Positions 1 through 7,267 of a stretch of 16,187 nucleotides of DNA are shown piece after piece. A model generated the notes under the pieces. It had not been told where the DNA came from, did not search any database, and saw only the letters and a list, made by a program, of their open reading frames with translations. Location: the NCBI GenBank assembly GCA_031287815.1, contig JAITSM010000127.1, positions 1 to 16,187 on the forward strand, given 5' to 3'. Every line of letters begins with the position of its first letter. Positions within the stretch are counted from its first letter, which is position 1. The translations under genes were made by a program, and so were the position numbers. This DNA is from Prevotellaceae bacterium (GTDB taxonomy: Bacteria > Bacteroidota > Bacteroidia > Bacteroidales > UBA932).

Positions 1-17
1 ATGTGGCGATACCGTAA

Positions 18-109
18 CACCCCTCCCCAGCCCTCCCCGAAGGGGAGGGAGCCAACTCCCCCTCCTTCGGAGGGGGTCGGGGGGAGGTAACTAATGAAAA
101 CCGCCGGTA
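18..109. repeat. Double-hairpin intergenic repeat, left copy
   Basis: Positions 31-109 are identical over 79 nt to 16098-16176, in the same orientation. The unit contains two 19-nt hairpins, each with an 8-bp C/G stem and a 3-nt loop: 31-49 (arm CCCTCCCC, loop GAA) and 58-76 (arm CCCCCTCC, loop TTC). The right outer arm 78-88 (CGGGGGGAGGT) could pair with the C-rich stretch 18-30, but in this copy that left arm is degenerate. The last 13 nt form the left arm of the terminator at 97-133. It has no coding potential. C-rich intergenic repeats of this kind are, to my knowledge, frequent in Bacteroidota; assignment to a named family would need a genome comparison. Confidence 0.85.
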
Positions 110-133
110 TGGAAACATGCCGGCGGTTTTTTT
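97..133. terminator. Rho-independent terminator, probably bidirectional
   Basis: A CCGCCGG arm (101-107) pairs with CCGGCGG (120-126). The stem extends inward through a T-G pair and ATG/CAT to a GAAA tetraloop (112-115), giving about 11 bp. AAAA at 97-100 and the T-run at 127-133 flank the stem, so it could stop transcription from either side. It probably ends both a gene lying left of the window and the minus-strand antitoxin gene, whose stop is at 251. Confidence 0.8.
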
Positions 134-250
134 ATGTAGGAGGTAGGAGGCCTGTAAAAGTTCTAACCGGCAACACTACCGTTTTTCTTTTTAATTTTTA
201 TAATGATACCGGCAGGATATAACGTATATTTTGTTGTTTAGTACGGTGTA

Positions 251-532
251 CTATTTCCATAGCCCGTTAAAATCAGTAACCGCATTACCGCCATTTGAAG
301 TTGTGTTACGTACTGCTTCCATACCGCGAAATAAATGTTCGGCATTCGCCGGGCTTTTCAGCAAGTAAGCGGTTTCCGCCAAGCTATTATATTCGCTCAT
401 CGGAAGCACTATTACATCTTCCCCCTTTTGGCGGGTTATAATAATGCCGACTTTGTCGCTCGATGATTTGTCGAGCCATTTTCCCATATTCCGGGTAAAT
501 TCCCTTGTGCCCAATGTTAAATGATGATTCAT
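251..532 (-). CDS. yefM: YefM/Phd-family antitoxin without adjacent toxin
   Basis: This 93-residue protein resembles the YefM group of Phd/YefM type II antitoxins, which bind their own promoter through the N-terminus and neutralise a YoeB-type RNase toxin through the C-terminal tail. Residues 30-67 carry the typical run: IIITRQKGEDVIVLP, then SEYNSLAETAYLLKSPANAE, close to the corresponding part of E. coli YefM as I recall it. The N-terminal 29 residues are less conserved. A tail beyond residue 72 (about 20 residues, ending DFNGLWK) would be the toxin-binding part. In known operons the toxin gene follows directly; here the 250 nt beyond the stop hold only a short inverted repeat, a terminator and a repeat. 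It is transcribed divergently from mutA, with a good promoter at 555-586. A six-base inverted repeat (239-244 and 248-253) overlaps the stop codon. Confidence 0.88.
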   Translation of the reverse strand: MNHHLTLGTREFTRNMGKWLDKSSSDKVGIIITRQKGEDVIVLPMSEYNSLAETAYLLKSPANAEHLFRGMEAVRNTTSNGGNAVTDFNGLWK

Positions 533-554
533 GGTTGATAAAATAAATACCCTA

Positions 555-586
555 CAAATGTATGATAATTTAATTTAATAGGCAAA
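555..586 (-). promoter_or_regulatory. Bacteroidota-type promoter of the antitoxin gene
   Basis: Read on the minus strand, TTTG (586-583) is followed by a 20-nt spacer and TACATTTG (562-555), matching the Bacteroidota consensus TTTG-N19/20-TAnnTTTG. Transcription would start near 545-550, giving a leader of roughly 15 nt before the ATG at 532. Known YefM proteins bind palindromes over such promoters; I see no clear operator palindrome here. Confidence 0.65.
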
Positions 587-696
587 ACTTTATGAAACTT
601 TTTTAATCTTTACTTTTGTGATTTTTATATTTGTAAAAAAGTAAACGAAATTATCAATTTTTCATGAAAAATAATAAGTCTTACCGATTTATTTTA

Positions 697-704
697 TAAC
701 TTTG
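697..704 (+). promoter_or_regulatory. Probable -7 box upstream of mutA
   Basis: TAACTTTG matches the Bacteroidota -7 consensus TAnnTTTG and lies 36 nt before the mutA ATG. No convincing TTTG element lies at the expected distance upstream. A second match, TATATTTG, is at 626-633. The region between the two divergent genes is very AT-rich. Confidence 0.45.
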
Positions 705-740
705 CAAACAATTTGTAAAAAAATATAATATATATATACT

Positions 741-2561
741 ATGGCAGAAAAATTATTCTCGGAATTTCCACCGGTGCCCACAGCGCAGTGGGAGGCGGTG
801 ATTCAAAAAGACCTGAAAGGCGCGGATTATGACAAAAAGTTGATATGGAAAACGCCGGAAGGCATCAACGTTCGCCCCTACTACCGCGCCGAAGAGCTGG
901 AAAATGTAAGGAAGGCGCACAGCGCAAAAACCGGTAACGGCTGGCTTATCCGCCAGGATTTCGACGCGCGCGAAGACGTGGGCGCCGCCAACCGCGACGC
1001 ATTGGACGCGTTGAACAAGGGCGTTGATTCCATTGGCTTCCGCCTGAAAAAGGAAGGGCTCTCCGCCGGGAAACTGGACGCCTTGTTAAATGACATTGAT
1101 GTGTCGGCCGCCGAAATCAATTTCAAAGGCGCCTGCTGCGCCAGTGTGGAGTTGCTGGGCTTGTTCCTGAAAAAAGCGAAGGGCGACACGCGCGGCTCCA
1201 TTGATTTCGACCCGCTGCACCGCCTGACGCTGCACGGCGCTTTTTGCAGCGGCGAACAAAGCGCTTTTGAACAGTTGAAACAGATGGTGGAAGACGCAAA
1301 AAGTTTGCCGCATTTCCGTACGGTAGGCGCAGGCGCCTCGGTGTTCCACAATGCCGGCTCAACGATTGTACAGGAGCTGGCCTTCGGTTTGGCGATGGGC
1401 AGCGAATACCTGCACCGCCTGGCTGAGGCGGGAATCAGCGCCGGCGATGCGGCGCAAAAAATAAAATTTACCTTTGCCGTTGGCGCAAGCTATTTTATGG
1501 AAATGGCGAAATTCCGCGCCGCGCGCGTGCTGTGGGCTAACATCACGAAGGCTTACGGCGAGAAAGAAGATACTTCGGCGGCAATGAAAATCCATGCCGT
1601 AACGTCGGGATGGAATCAAGCCGTGTACGACCCCAATGTAAATATGCTGCGCGCCACGACCGAAGCCATGAGCGCCACGCTCGCCGGCGTGGACAGCCTT
1701 GAGGTGTTGCCGTTCGACAAGCCCATCCGCAAGCCGTCGGTATTTTCGAACCGCATCGCCCGCAATACGCAAATTATTTTGAAGGAAGAATCCTACTTCG
1801 ACCGCGTGGTAGACCCCGCCTCCGGTTCGTATTATATCGAAACGCTGACGGACGCCATTGCTGCGGAAGCGTGGAAGCTCTTCAAGCAGGTGGAAGAAAA
1901 GGGCGGGTACCTTGCGGCGTTTAAGGCGGGATTTATACAGGAACAAATCAAGGCGTCGGCGCAAAAACGCGACGCCAATATCGCCACGCGCCGGCAGATT
2001 TTGTTAGGCGTCAACCAGTATCCGAACTTTTCCGAAACGGCCGGCAGCGACGTAACGCTCGAAACGGTTACGCGTGCGCCGAAAGCCTGCGTGGCGGCTG
2101 CGCAAAAAATCGCCGAGCCGCTGGAAGAATATCGCGGCGCACAGGCCTTTGAAGCCTTGCGCTACGCCACCGACAAGAGCGGCAAGCAACCGCAGGTGTT
2201 TATGCTTACGTTCGGTAATTTGGCCATGTGCCGCGCCCGCGCGCAGTTCGCCGGCAATTTCTTTGCGTGCGCCGGTTTCAGGATAACGGACAACACCCGT
2301 TTTGAGACCATAGAAGAAGGCGCGAAAGCCGCGCTGGCCGCCCAAGCGCAAATCGTAGTGGCCTGCGCTGCCGACGACGACTATGCCGAAGCCGTTCCGC
2401 AAATCGCCCGGCAAATCGGCGACAAGGCTATCTTGGTAGTCGCCGGCGACCCCGCCTGCCGCCCCGAACTGGAAGCGCAAGGCATTAAAAAGTTCATCAA
2501 CGTAAAGAGCAATGTGCTCGAAACGCTGAAGGAATACCAAAGGGAGCTGGGGATAAAGTAA
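741..2561 (+). CDS. mutA: Methylmalonyl-CoA mutase small (beta) subunit
   Basis: This 606-residue protein is the non-catalytic subunit of the heterodimeric mutase that interconverts succinyl-CoA and (R)-methylmalonyl-CoA. In Bacteroidota fermenters the enzyme runs towards propionate. The N-terminus (LFSEFPPVPTAQWEAVIQKD) and the barrel region with SYFMEMAKFRAARVLWANI (about 251-269) are typical of MutA. The C-terminal flavodoxin-like domain (about 485-606) keeps the fold but has FGNLAMCRARAQF where the catalytic subunit has the cobalamin-binding DGHDRG, as expected for MutA, which holds no B12. The length is close to that of family members (about 610-640). The ATG at 741 is the only sensible start; an AT-rich stretch without Shine-Dalgarno precedes it, as is usual in the phylum. 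mutB starts 29 nt after the stop, so the two are probably cotranscribed. No epimerase, meaB or decarboxylase gene is in the window. Confidence 0.97.
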   Translation: MAEKLFSEFPPVPTAQWEAVIQKDLKGADYDKKLIWKTPEGINVRPYYRAEELENVRKAHSAKTGNGWLIRQDFDAREDVGAANRDALDALNKGVDSIGFRLKKEGLSAGKLDALLNDIDVSAAEINFKGACCASVELLGLFLKKAKGDTRGSIDFDPLHRLTLHGAFCSGEQSAFEQLKQMVEDAKSLPHFRTVGAGASVFHNAGSTIVQELAFGLAMGSEYLHRLAEAGISAGDAAQKIKFTFAVGASYFMEMAKFRAARVLWANITKAYGEKEDTSAAMKIHAVTSGWNQAVYDPNVNMLRATTEAMSATLAGVDSLEVLPFDKPIRKPSVFSNRIARNTQIILKEESYFDRVVDPASGSYYIETLTDAIAAEAWKLFKQVEEKGGYLAAFKAGFIQEQIKASAQKRDANIATRRQILLGVNQYPNFSETAGSDVTLETVTRAPKACVAAAQKIAEPLEEYRGAQAFEALRYATDKSGKQPQVFMLTFGNLAMCRARAQFAGNFFACAGFRITDNTRFETIEEGAKAALAAQAQIVVACAADDDYAEAVPQIARQIGDKAILVVAGDPACRPELEAQGIKKFINVKSNVLETLKEYQRELGIK

Positions 2562-2590
2562 AATTGAATATAACGAATATAAATAAAGCA

Positions 2591-4708
2591 ATGAGACCAA
2601 TATTTACAGACTTAACATTTGCCGCTGCAAAAGGCGCTGAGCCGAAACCTCAGGTGTGGAACACGCCCGAGCAAATAGAAGTAAAAAACACTTACAGTGC
2701 AGCCGACCTCGAAGGGTTGGAACACTTGAATTATGCGGCAGGCCTCCCGCCCTTCCTGCGCGGGCCTTACAGCACCATGTACGTGATGAGCCCCTGGACG
2801 ATTCGCCAGTACGCGGGATTTTCCACCGCCGAAGAATCGAATGCCTTCTACCGCCGGAACCTGGCGGCAGGGCAGAAAGGGCTCTCGGTGGCGTTTGACC
2901 TCGCTACCCACCGCGGCTACGACGCCGACCACCCACGCGTGGTGGGCGACGTGGGAAAAGCCGGCGTAAGCATTTGCAGCGTCGAAGACATGAAAGTGCT
3001 GTTTGACCAGATTCCGCTGAATAAAATGTCCGTTTCCATGACCATGAACGGCGCGGTATTGCCGGTACTGGCGTTTTACATCGTTGCGGGGCTCGAACAG
3101 GGCGCATCGCTCGAAGAATTGAGCGGCACCATACAGAATGACATCCTCAAGGAATTTATGGTGCGCAACACCTATATCTACCCGCCCGAATTTTCAATGC
3201 GCATTATCGGCGATATTTTTGCGTACACCGCGAGGAATATGCCCAAATTCAACTCCATTTCCATTTCCGGTTACCACATGCAGGAAGCCGGCGCCACGTG
3301 CGACATTGAAATGGCCTATACCCTTGCCGACGGTTTGGAATACCTCCGTACAGGTATCCGCGCGGGCATGAGCGTAGATGACTTTGCGCCGCGCCTCTCC
3401 TTCTTCTGGGCTATCGGGATGAATCATTTCATGGAAATAGCCAAAATGCGCGCCGCCCGCATGCTGTGGGCAAAACTGGTAAAAACCTTCGACCCGAAAA
3501 ACCAGAAATCACTATCGTTGCGTACCCACTCGCAAACATCGGGCTGGAGCCTGACCGAACAGGATCCGTTCAACAACGTGGCGCGTACCTGTATCGAGGC
3601 GATGGCTGCCGCGCTGGGGCATACCCAGTCGCTCCACACCAACGCGCTGGACGAAGCCATTGCGCTGCCGACCGACTTCTCGGCGCGCATTGCCCGCAAT
3701 ACGCAAATTTATATACAGGAAGAAACCTATATCACCAAATCGCTTGACCCGTGGGCTGGCTCGTACTACGTGGAAAAACTGACGAACGACATTGCCCACC
3801 GCGCCTGGGAGCACATCCAGGAAGTGGAAAAACTGGGCGGCATGGCGAAAGCCATTGAAACAGGCATCCCGAAACTGCGTATCGAAGAAGCCGCGGCACG
3901 CAAGCAGGCGCGCATAGACTCGAACGCCGACGCCATTGTCGGGCTGAACAAATACCGGCTGGAAAAGGAAGACCCGATTGATATTTTGGACGTGGACAAC
4001 ACAAAAGTACGGCAATCGCAAATCGAACGCCTTACGAAACTCCGCGCCACACGCGACGAAACGAAAGTACAGGCGGCATTGAACGCTATCACCAAAGCGG
4101 TGGAAACCAAATCGGGCAATCTCCTGGAGCTGGCGGTAGAGGCGGCGAAACTGCGCGCTTCACTCGGCGAAATTTCCGACGCTTGCGAAAAAATTGTAGG
4201 ACGTTATAAAGCAGTAATACGTATGAACACCGGGGTATACGCTTCGGAAGCGCGTAATAACAGCGATTTCGAAAAGGCAAAGAAGTTAGTAACGGAATTT
4301 GCAAAAAAAGAAGGCCGCCAGCCGCGCATCATGATTGCGAAACTCGGACAGGACGGGCACGACCGCGGCGCCAAAGTAGTTGCCACCGGATATGCCGACG
4401 TGGGCTTTGACGTGGACATGGGGCCGCTGTTTCAAACGCCTGCCGAAGCGGCAAAGCAAGCCGTAGAAAACGACGTACACATTGTGGGCGTATCCTCGCT
4501 TGCCGCCGGGCACAAAACCTTAGTGCCCCAGATAGTGGAAGAACTGAAAAAGCTCGGCCGCGAAGACATTTTAGTGGTAGTGGGCGGCGTCATTCCCGCA
4601 CAGGATTACGACGCCCTGTACAAAGCCGGCGCAGCCGCTATCTTTGGCCCCGGCACGCCGGTGGCGCTGGCTTCCGTTAAGATCATGGAGCTGCTGGTAG
4701 CGCAATAA
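2591..4708 (+). CDS. mutB: Methylmalonyl-CoA mutase large (alpha) subunit
   Basis: This 705-residue catalytic subunit carries adenosylcobalamin and rearranges succinyl-CoA and methylmalonyl-CoA in the cytoplasm. Compared from memory with the Propionibacterium shermanii enzyme (offset 15), the substrate barrel keeps Tyr74 (Tyr89), Arg192 (Arg207) and His229 (His244, in GYHMQEAG). The C-terminal B12 domain (about 570-705) has DGHDRG with the cobalt-ligand His590, and later GGVIP. One difference stands out: residue 67, in YVMSPWTIRQYAGF, is Ser, while the family has Arg (Arg82, a CoA contact). The frame is open back to a TTG at 2564, but the ATG at 2591 gives the usual N-terminus MRPIFTDLTF and a 29-nt gap from mutA. 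I see no terminator before the peptidase gene, which starts 58 nt after the stop, so read-through is possible. Confidence 0.97.
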   Translation: MRPIFTDLTFAAAKGAEPKPQVWNTPEQIEVKNTYSAADLEGLEHLNYAAGLPPFLRGPYSTMYVMSPWTIRQYAGFSTAEESNAFYRRNLAAGQKGLSVAFDLATHRGYDADHPRVVGDVGKAGVSICSVEDMKVLFDQIPLNKMSVSMTMNGAVLPVLAFYIVAGLEQGASLEELSGTIQNDILKEFMVRNTYIYPPEFSMRIIGDIFAYTARNMPKFNSISISGYHMQEAGATCDIEMAYTLADGLEYLRTGIRAGMSVDDFAPRLSFFWAIGMNHFMEIAKMRAARMLWAKLVKTFDPKNQKSLSLRTHSQTSGWSLTEQDPFNNVARTCIEAMAAALGHTQSLHTNALDEAIALPTDFSARIARNTQIYIQEETYITKSLDPWAGSYYVEKLTNDIAHRAWEHIQEVEKLGGMAKAIETGIPKLRIEEAAARKQARIDSNADAIVGLNKYRLEKEDPIDILDVDNTKVRQSQIERLTKLRATRDETKVQAALNAITKAVETKSGNLLELAVEAAKLRASLGEISDACEKIVGRYKAVIRMNTGVYASEARNNSDFEKAKKLVTEFAKKEGRQPRIMIAKLGQDGHDRGAKVVATGYADVGFDVDMGPLFQTPAEAAKQAVENDVHIVGVSSLAAGHKTLVPQIVEELKKLGREDILVVVGGVIPAQDYDALYKAGAAAIFGPGTPVALASVKIMELLVAQ

Positions 4709-4766
4709 GCCCCCTTAGAAGTCCCGGAAAGGTTACCCTCCATTACATAACATAATTTTATATAAT

Positions 4767-6848
4767 ATGAAAACATTAACCTTAATCGCCTTCATTATGG
4801 CAGGAATTTTAACCGCATGTACGGAGAGCAATCCGTTTTTCGAGGAGTGGCAAACGCCCTACGGCGTGCCGCCTTTTGACCGAATTCAAAACAACCATTT
4901 CCTCCCCGCCTACGAGGAAGCGTTGAAGCAGCAACAGGCCGACATCAGCCGGATAGTGAACAACCCCGAAGCGCCGACGTTTGAAAATACCATTGTAGCT
5001 TTGGACAATGCCGGCGCATTGCTGGCAAAGGTTTCCGGCGTATTCATGAACCTTGTGGAGTCGGACTCCGACCCCGAACGGCAGGCCATTGAAGAAGAAA
5101 TATCGCCCAAGTTATCCAAGAGTTCGGACGATATTTATTTGAATGCCCAACTCTTTGCGCGCGTTAAAGCGGTCTTTGAACAGCAGGGCGCTTTAAATCT
5201 GGACGCCGAATCAGCGGCGTTGCTTGACAAAACATACAAAGCATTTGTCCGCAGCGGCGCTAACCTGGACGGGGAAAAGCAGGCGGAGCTGCGCAAAATC
5301 AATGAGGAACTGTCTGTATTAAGTGTGAAATACGGGCAAAATGTGTTGGCGGACAACAATGCGTTCCGTATCATTATTGATAACCCGGCGGATTTGTCGG
5401 GGCTGCCGGAAGCGGTGGTACAGGCCGCCGCCGAGAGGGCTGTAGCCGAAGGGCGCGGCGGAAAATGGGCATTCACGCTCGACGCCGCCAGCCGTATTCC
5501 CTTCCTGCAATATGCCGGCAACCGCGAATTGCGCCGACAGATGCTGGAGGGTTACGCCCACAAGGGAAACAACAATAATGCAAATGACAACAAGGAAACC
5601 GTGCAGAAAATCGCTTCGCTGGAATACCGGAAAGCGGTGCTGCTGGGCTATCCCGACTATGCCTCGTTTGTGCTGGAAAACCGGATGGCAAAGACGCCGG
5701 AGATAGTGAATACCTTTTTGCAAAAGCTATGGGAGCCTGCGCAAAAAGTAACGGAGCGCGAGCTGGCGGAATTGCAACAAATCGCCGCCGCCGAAGGGCA
5801 AACCGGACGGCTGGCGCCCTGGGACTGGTGGTATTATACCGAAAAGCTGCGCAAGGCCAAGTACGATTTCGATGATGCATCCGTGCGCCCGTATTTCCAG
5901 CTGGAAAATGTACGCAACGGCGCATTTATGGTCGCCAATAAACTGTACGGAATTTCCTTTGAAGAACTGAAAGGCGTTCCGGTGTATCATCCCGAAGTAA
6001 CGGCGTACCTGGTGAAGGACGCCGACGGGAGCGCGCTGGGCGTGTTCTACACCGATTACTTCCCCCGCGCCAGCAAGCGCGCCGGCGCATGGATGAACAA
6101 TGTCCGCGAACAGCACGGCGGCGTCCGCCCGGTCATTGTCAATGTATGCAATTTCACCAAACCCACTGCCGAAGCGCCTTCACTGCTGACTATCGACGAA
6201 GTGGAAACGCTGTTCCACGAACTGGGGCATGCGATACACGGATTCCTCTCCCAATGCAAATATATATCCACTTCCGGCACGAACGTGCTGCGCGATTTTG
6301 TGGAACTGCTTTCGCAAATCAACGAGAACTGGGCGATGCATCCCGAAGTACTGAAGCTGTATGCAAAGCATTACCGGACGGGCGAAGTCATTCCCGATTC
6401 GCTTATCCGGAAAATACAGGCGACCGAAAAGTTCAACCAGGGATTTATGACCACCGAACTGCTGGCTGCCGCTATCCTGGATATGAGCTGGTATACCCTG
6501 CGCACCGCCGATTTTCAGGATGTGGAACAGTTTGAAAAAGCCGTTATGGACAAAATCGGTTTGACGGATGCTATTATTCCGCGTTACCGCAGTACGTATT
6601 TCACGCATGTCTTCGGCGGCGGTTATGCAGCCGGTTACTACGGTTACCTGTGGGCGGAGCAGCTGGACGCCGACGCTTTTCAAGCCTTTCTGGATGCGGG
6701 CGATATTTTCGACCCCGCTACGGCGCAGTCATTCCGCAAAAACATACTGGAACGCGGCGGCAGCGAAGACCCCATGGCGCTCTACAAAGCCTTCCGTGGC
6801 AAAGAACCCGACGGCGACGCCTTGCTGAGAAGGCGGGGATTGAAATAA
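4767..6848 (+). CDS. dcp: M3-family peptidyl-dipeptidase, lipoprotein (Dcp-like)
   Basis: This 693-residue zinc metallopeptidase of family M3 matches the Dcp group, which removes dipeptides from peptide C-termini. The active site HELGHAIH has zinc ligands His484 and His488, catalytic Glu485, and third ligand Glu513 in DFVELLSQINENW, 25 residues after His488 as in Dcp. Many relatives have PSQ where this one has LSQ. The C-terminal part with FTHVFGGGYAAGYYGYLWAE also fits M3 enzymes. The N-terminus is a lipoprotein signal peptide ending in LTAC (Cys18), so the protein is probably anchored in the periplasm or envelope, unlike the cytoplasmic E. coli enzyme. Length is close to Dcp (about 680). 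It follows mutB on the same strand but has no evident functional link. Exact specificity (Dcp or oligopeptidase A type) is inferred from overall similarity. Confidence 0.93.
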   Translation: MKTLTLIAFIMAGILTACTESNPFFEEWQTPYGVPPFDRIQNNHFLPAYEEALKQQQADISRIVNNPEAPTFENTIVALDNAGALLAKVSGVFMNLVESDSDPERQAIEEEISPKLSKSSDDIYLNAQLFARVKAVFEQQGALNLDAESAALLDKTYKAFVRSGANLDGEKQAELRKINEELSVLSVKYGQNVLADNNAFRIIIDNPADLSGLPEAVVQAAAERAVAEGRGGKWAFTLDAASRIPFLQYAGNRELRRQMLEGYAHKGNNNNANDNKETVQKIASLEYRKAVLLGYPDYASFVLENRMAKTPEIVNTFLQKLWEPAQKVTERELAELQQIAAAEGQTGRLAPWDWWYYTEKLRKAKYDFDDASVRPYFQLENVRNGAFMVANKLYGISFEELKGVPVYHPEVTAYLVKDADGSALGVFYTDYFPRASKRAGAWMNNVREQHGGVRPVIVNVCNFTKPTAEAPSLLTIDEVETLFHELGHAIHGFLSQCKYISTSGTNVLRDFVELLSQINENWAMHPEVLKLYAKHYRTGEVIPDSLIRKIQATEKFNQGFMTTELLAAAILDMSWYTLRTADFQDVEQFEKAVMDKIGLTDAIIPRYRSTYFTHVFGGGYAAGYYGYLWAEQLDADAFQAFLDAGDIFDPATAQSFRKNILERGGSEDPMALYKAFRGKEPDGDALLRRRGLK

Positions 6849-6860
6849 AACAGCAGGCTT

Positions 6861-6893
6861 CAGACATTAGACAACAGACCTCAGACCTCAGAC
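6861..6893. repeat. Short degenerate tandem repeat after dcp
   Basis: The words CAGAC, TTAGAC, CAGAC, CTCAGAC and CTCAGAC follow one another, giving an imperfect 7-nt period, in the 12-45 nt after the dcp stop. It lies directly before the terminator and has no coding potential. Confidence 0.6.
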
Positions 6894-6895
6894 GT

Positions 6896-6939
6896 AAAAA
6901 GACGCCGGCAGCATTTCATCTGCCGGCGTCTTTTTTTTT
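6896..6939. terminator. Strong rho-independent terminator between convergent genes
   Basis: GACGCCGGCAG (6901-6911) pairs perfectly with CTGCCGGCGTC (6920-6930) around the 8-nt loop CATTTCAT. A T-run follows at 6931-6939 and an A-run precedes at 6896-6900. It ends dcp transcription and could also stop the minus-strand surface-protein gene, which ends at 7268. Confidence 0.93.
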
Positions 6940-6945
6940 GTGCAT

Positions 6946-6973
6946 GTAGGGGCGAAAAATTTTTCGCCCCTAC
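6946..6973. repeat. 28-bp perfect palindrome, A/T-core type
   Basis: The arm GTAGGGGCG, the self-complementary core AAAAATTTTT and the arm CGCCCCTAC make a perfect palindrome. An identical copy lies at 16042-16069, and a relative with a different core at 15650-15677. It begins six nt after the terminator T-run. Confidence 0.9.
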
Positions 6974-6974
6974 G

Positions 6975-7078
6975 CCGTTGACCGATCACCGTTGACCGAC
7001 CAAAGGCTTCGGCATACTTGCGGGATGTTCCGCAACTGTCCCGAAGGGCTTCGGACGAAAGTCGCGCGGCCTTTCGTC
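6975..7078. repeat. Direct repeat and two hairpins in the convergent gap
   Basis: CCGTTGACCGA occurs at 6975-6985 and again at 6989-6999. Next comes a two-level hairpin: CTTCGG (7007-7012) with CCGAAG (7041-7046), and inside it TTGCGG (7018-7023) with CCGCAA (7030-7035). A third stem pairs GACGAAAG (7054-7061) with CTTTCGTC (7071-7078) over a 9-nt loop. This could be a repeat-family member or structured 3' RNA of the minus-strand gene. The remaining stretch to 7267 is T-rich and shows nothing clear. Confidence 0.6.
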
Positions 7079-7267
7079 AAAAAACGACGGCGTTGTATCA
7101 TAACGGTTATTTGTTTTAAAGATTTCCATTAGTCCCTGTTTTAACTTTTAGTTTTTAACTTGGCAGGGTTGCTCGATTACACCCTATAGGTTGCATTAGC
7201 ACCCCAGCCCTCTCGCTTTCTTTTCTCTCTTTTCATAACTACATATTATAATATAAATTTTAATAAG

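Noticed and set aside
1..250. A YoeB-type toxin partner for the antitoxin
   Set aside because: No reading frame of suitable length or character follows the antitoxin stop on the minus strand; the space holds a terminator and a repeat.
1359..1964. Long minus-strand open frames opposite mutA (also at 881-1351 and 2004-2600)
   Set aside because: They lie entirely antisense to a clearly conserved gene and have the low-complexity composition expected from GC-rich codons read backwards.
2564..2590. TTG start for mutB
   Set aside because: The nine extra residues are not family-like; the ATG at 2591 gives the usual N-terminus.
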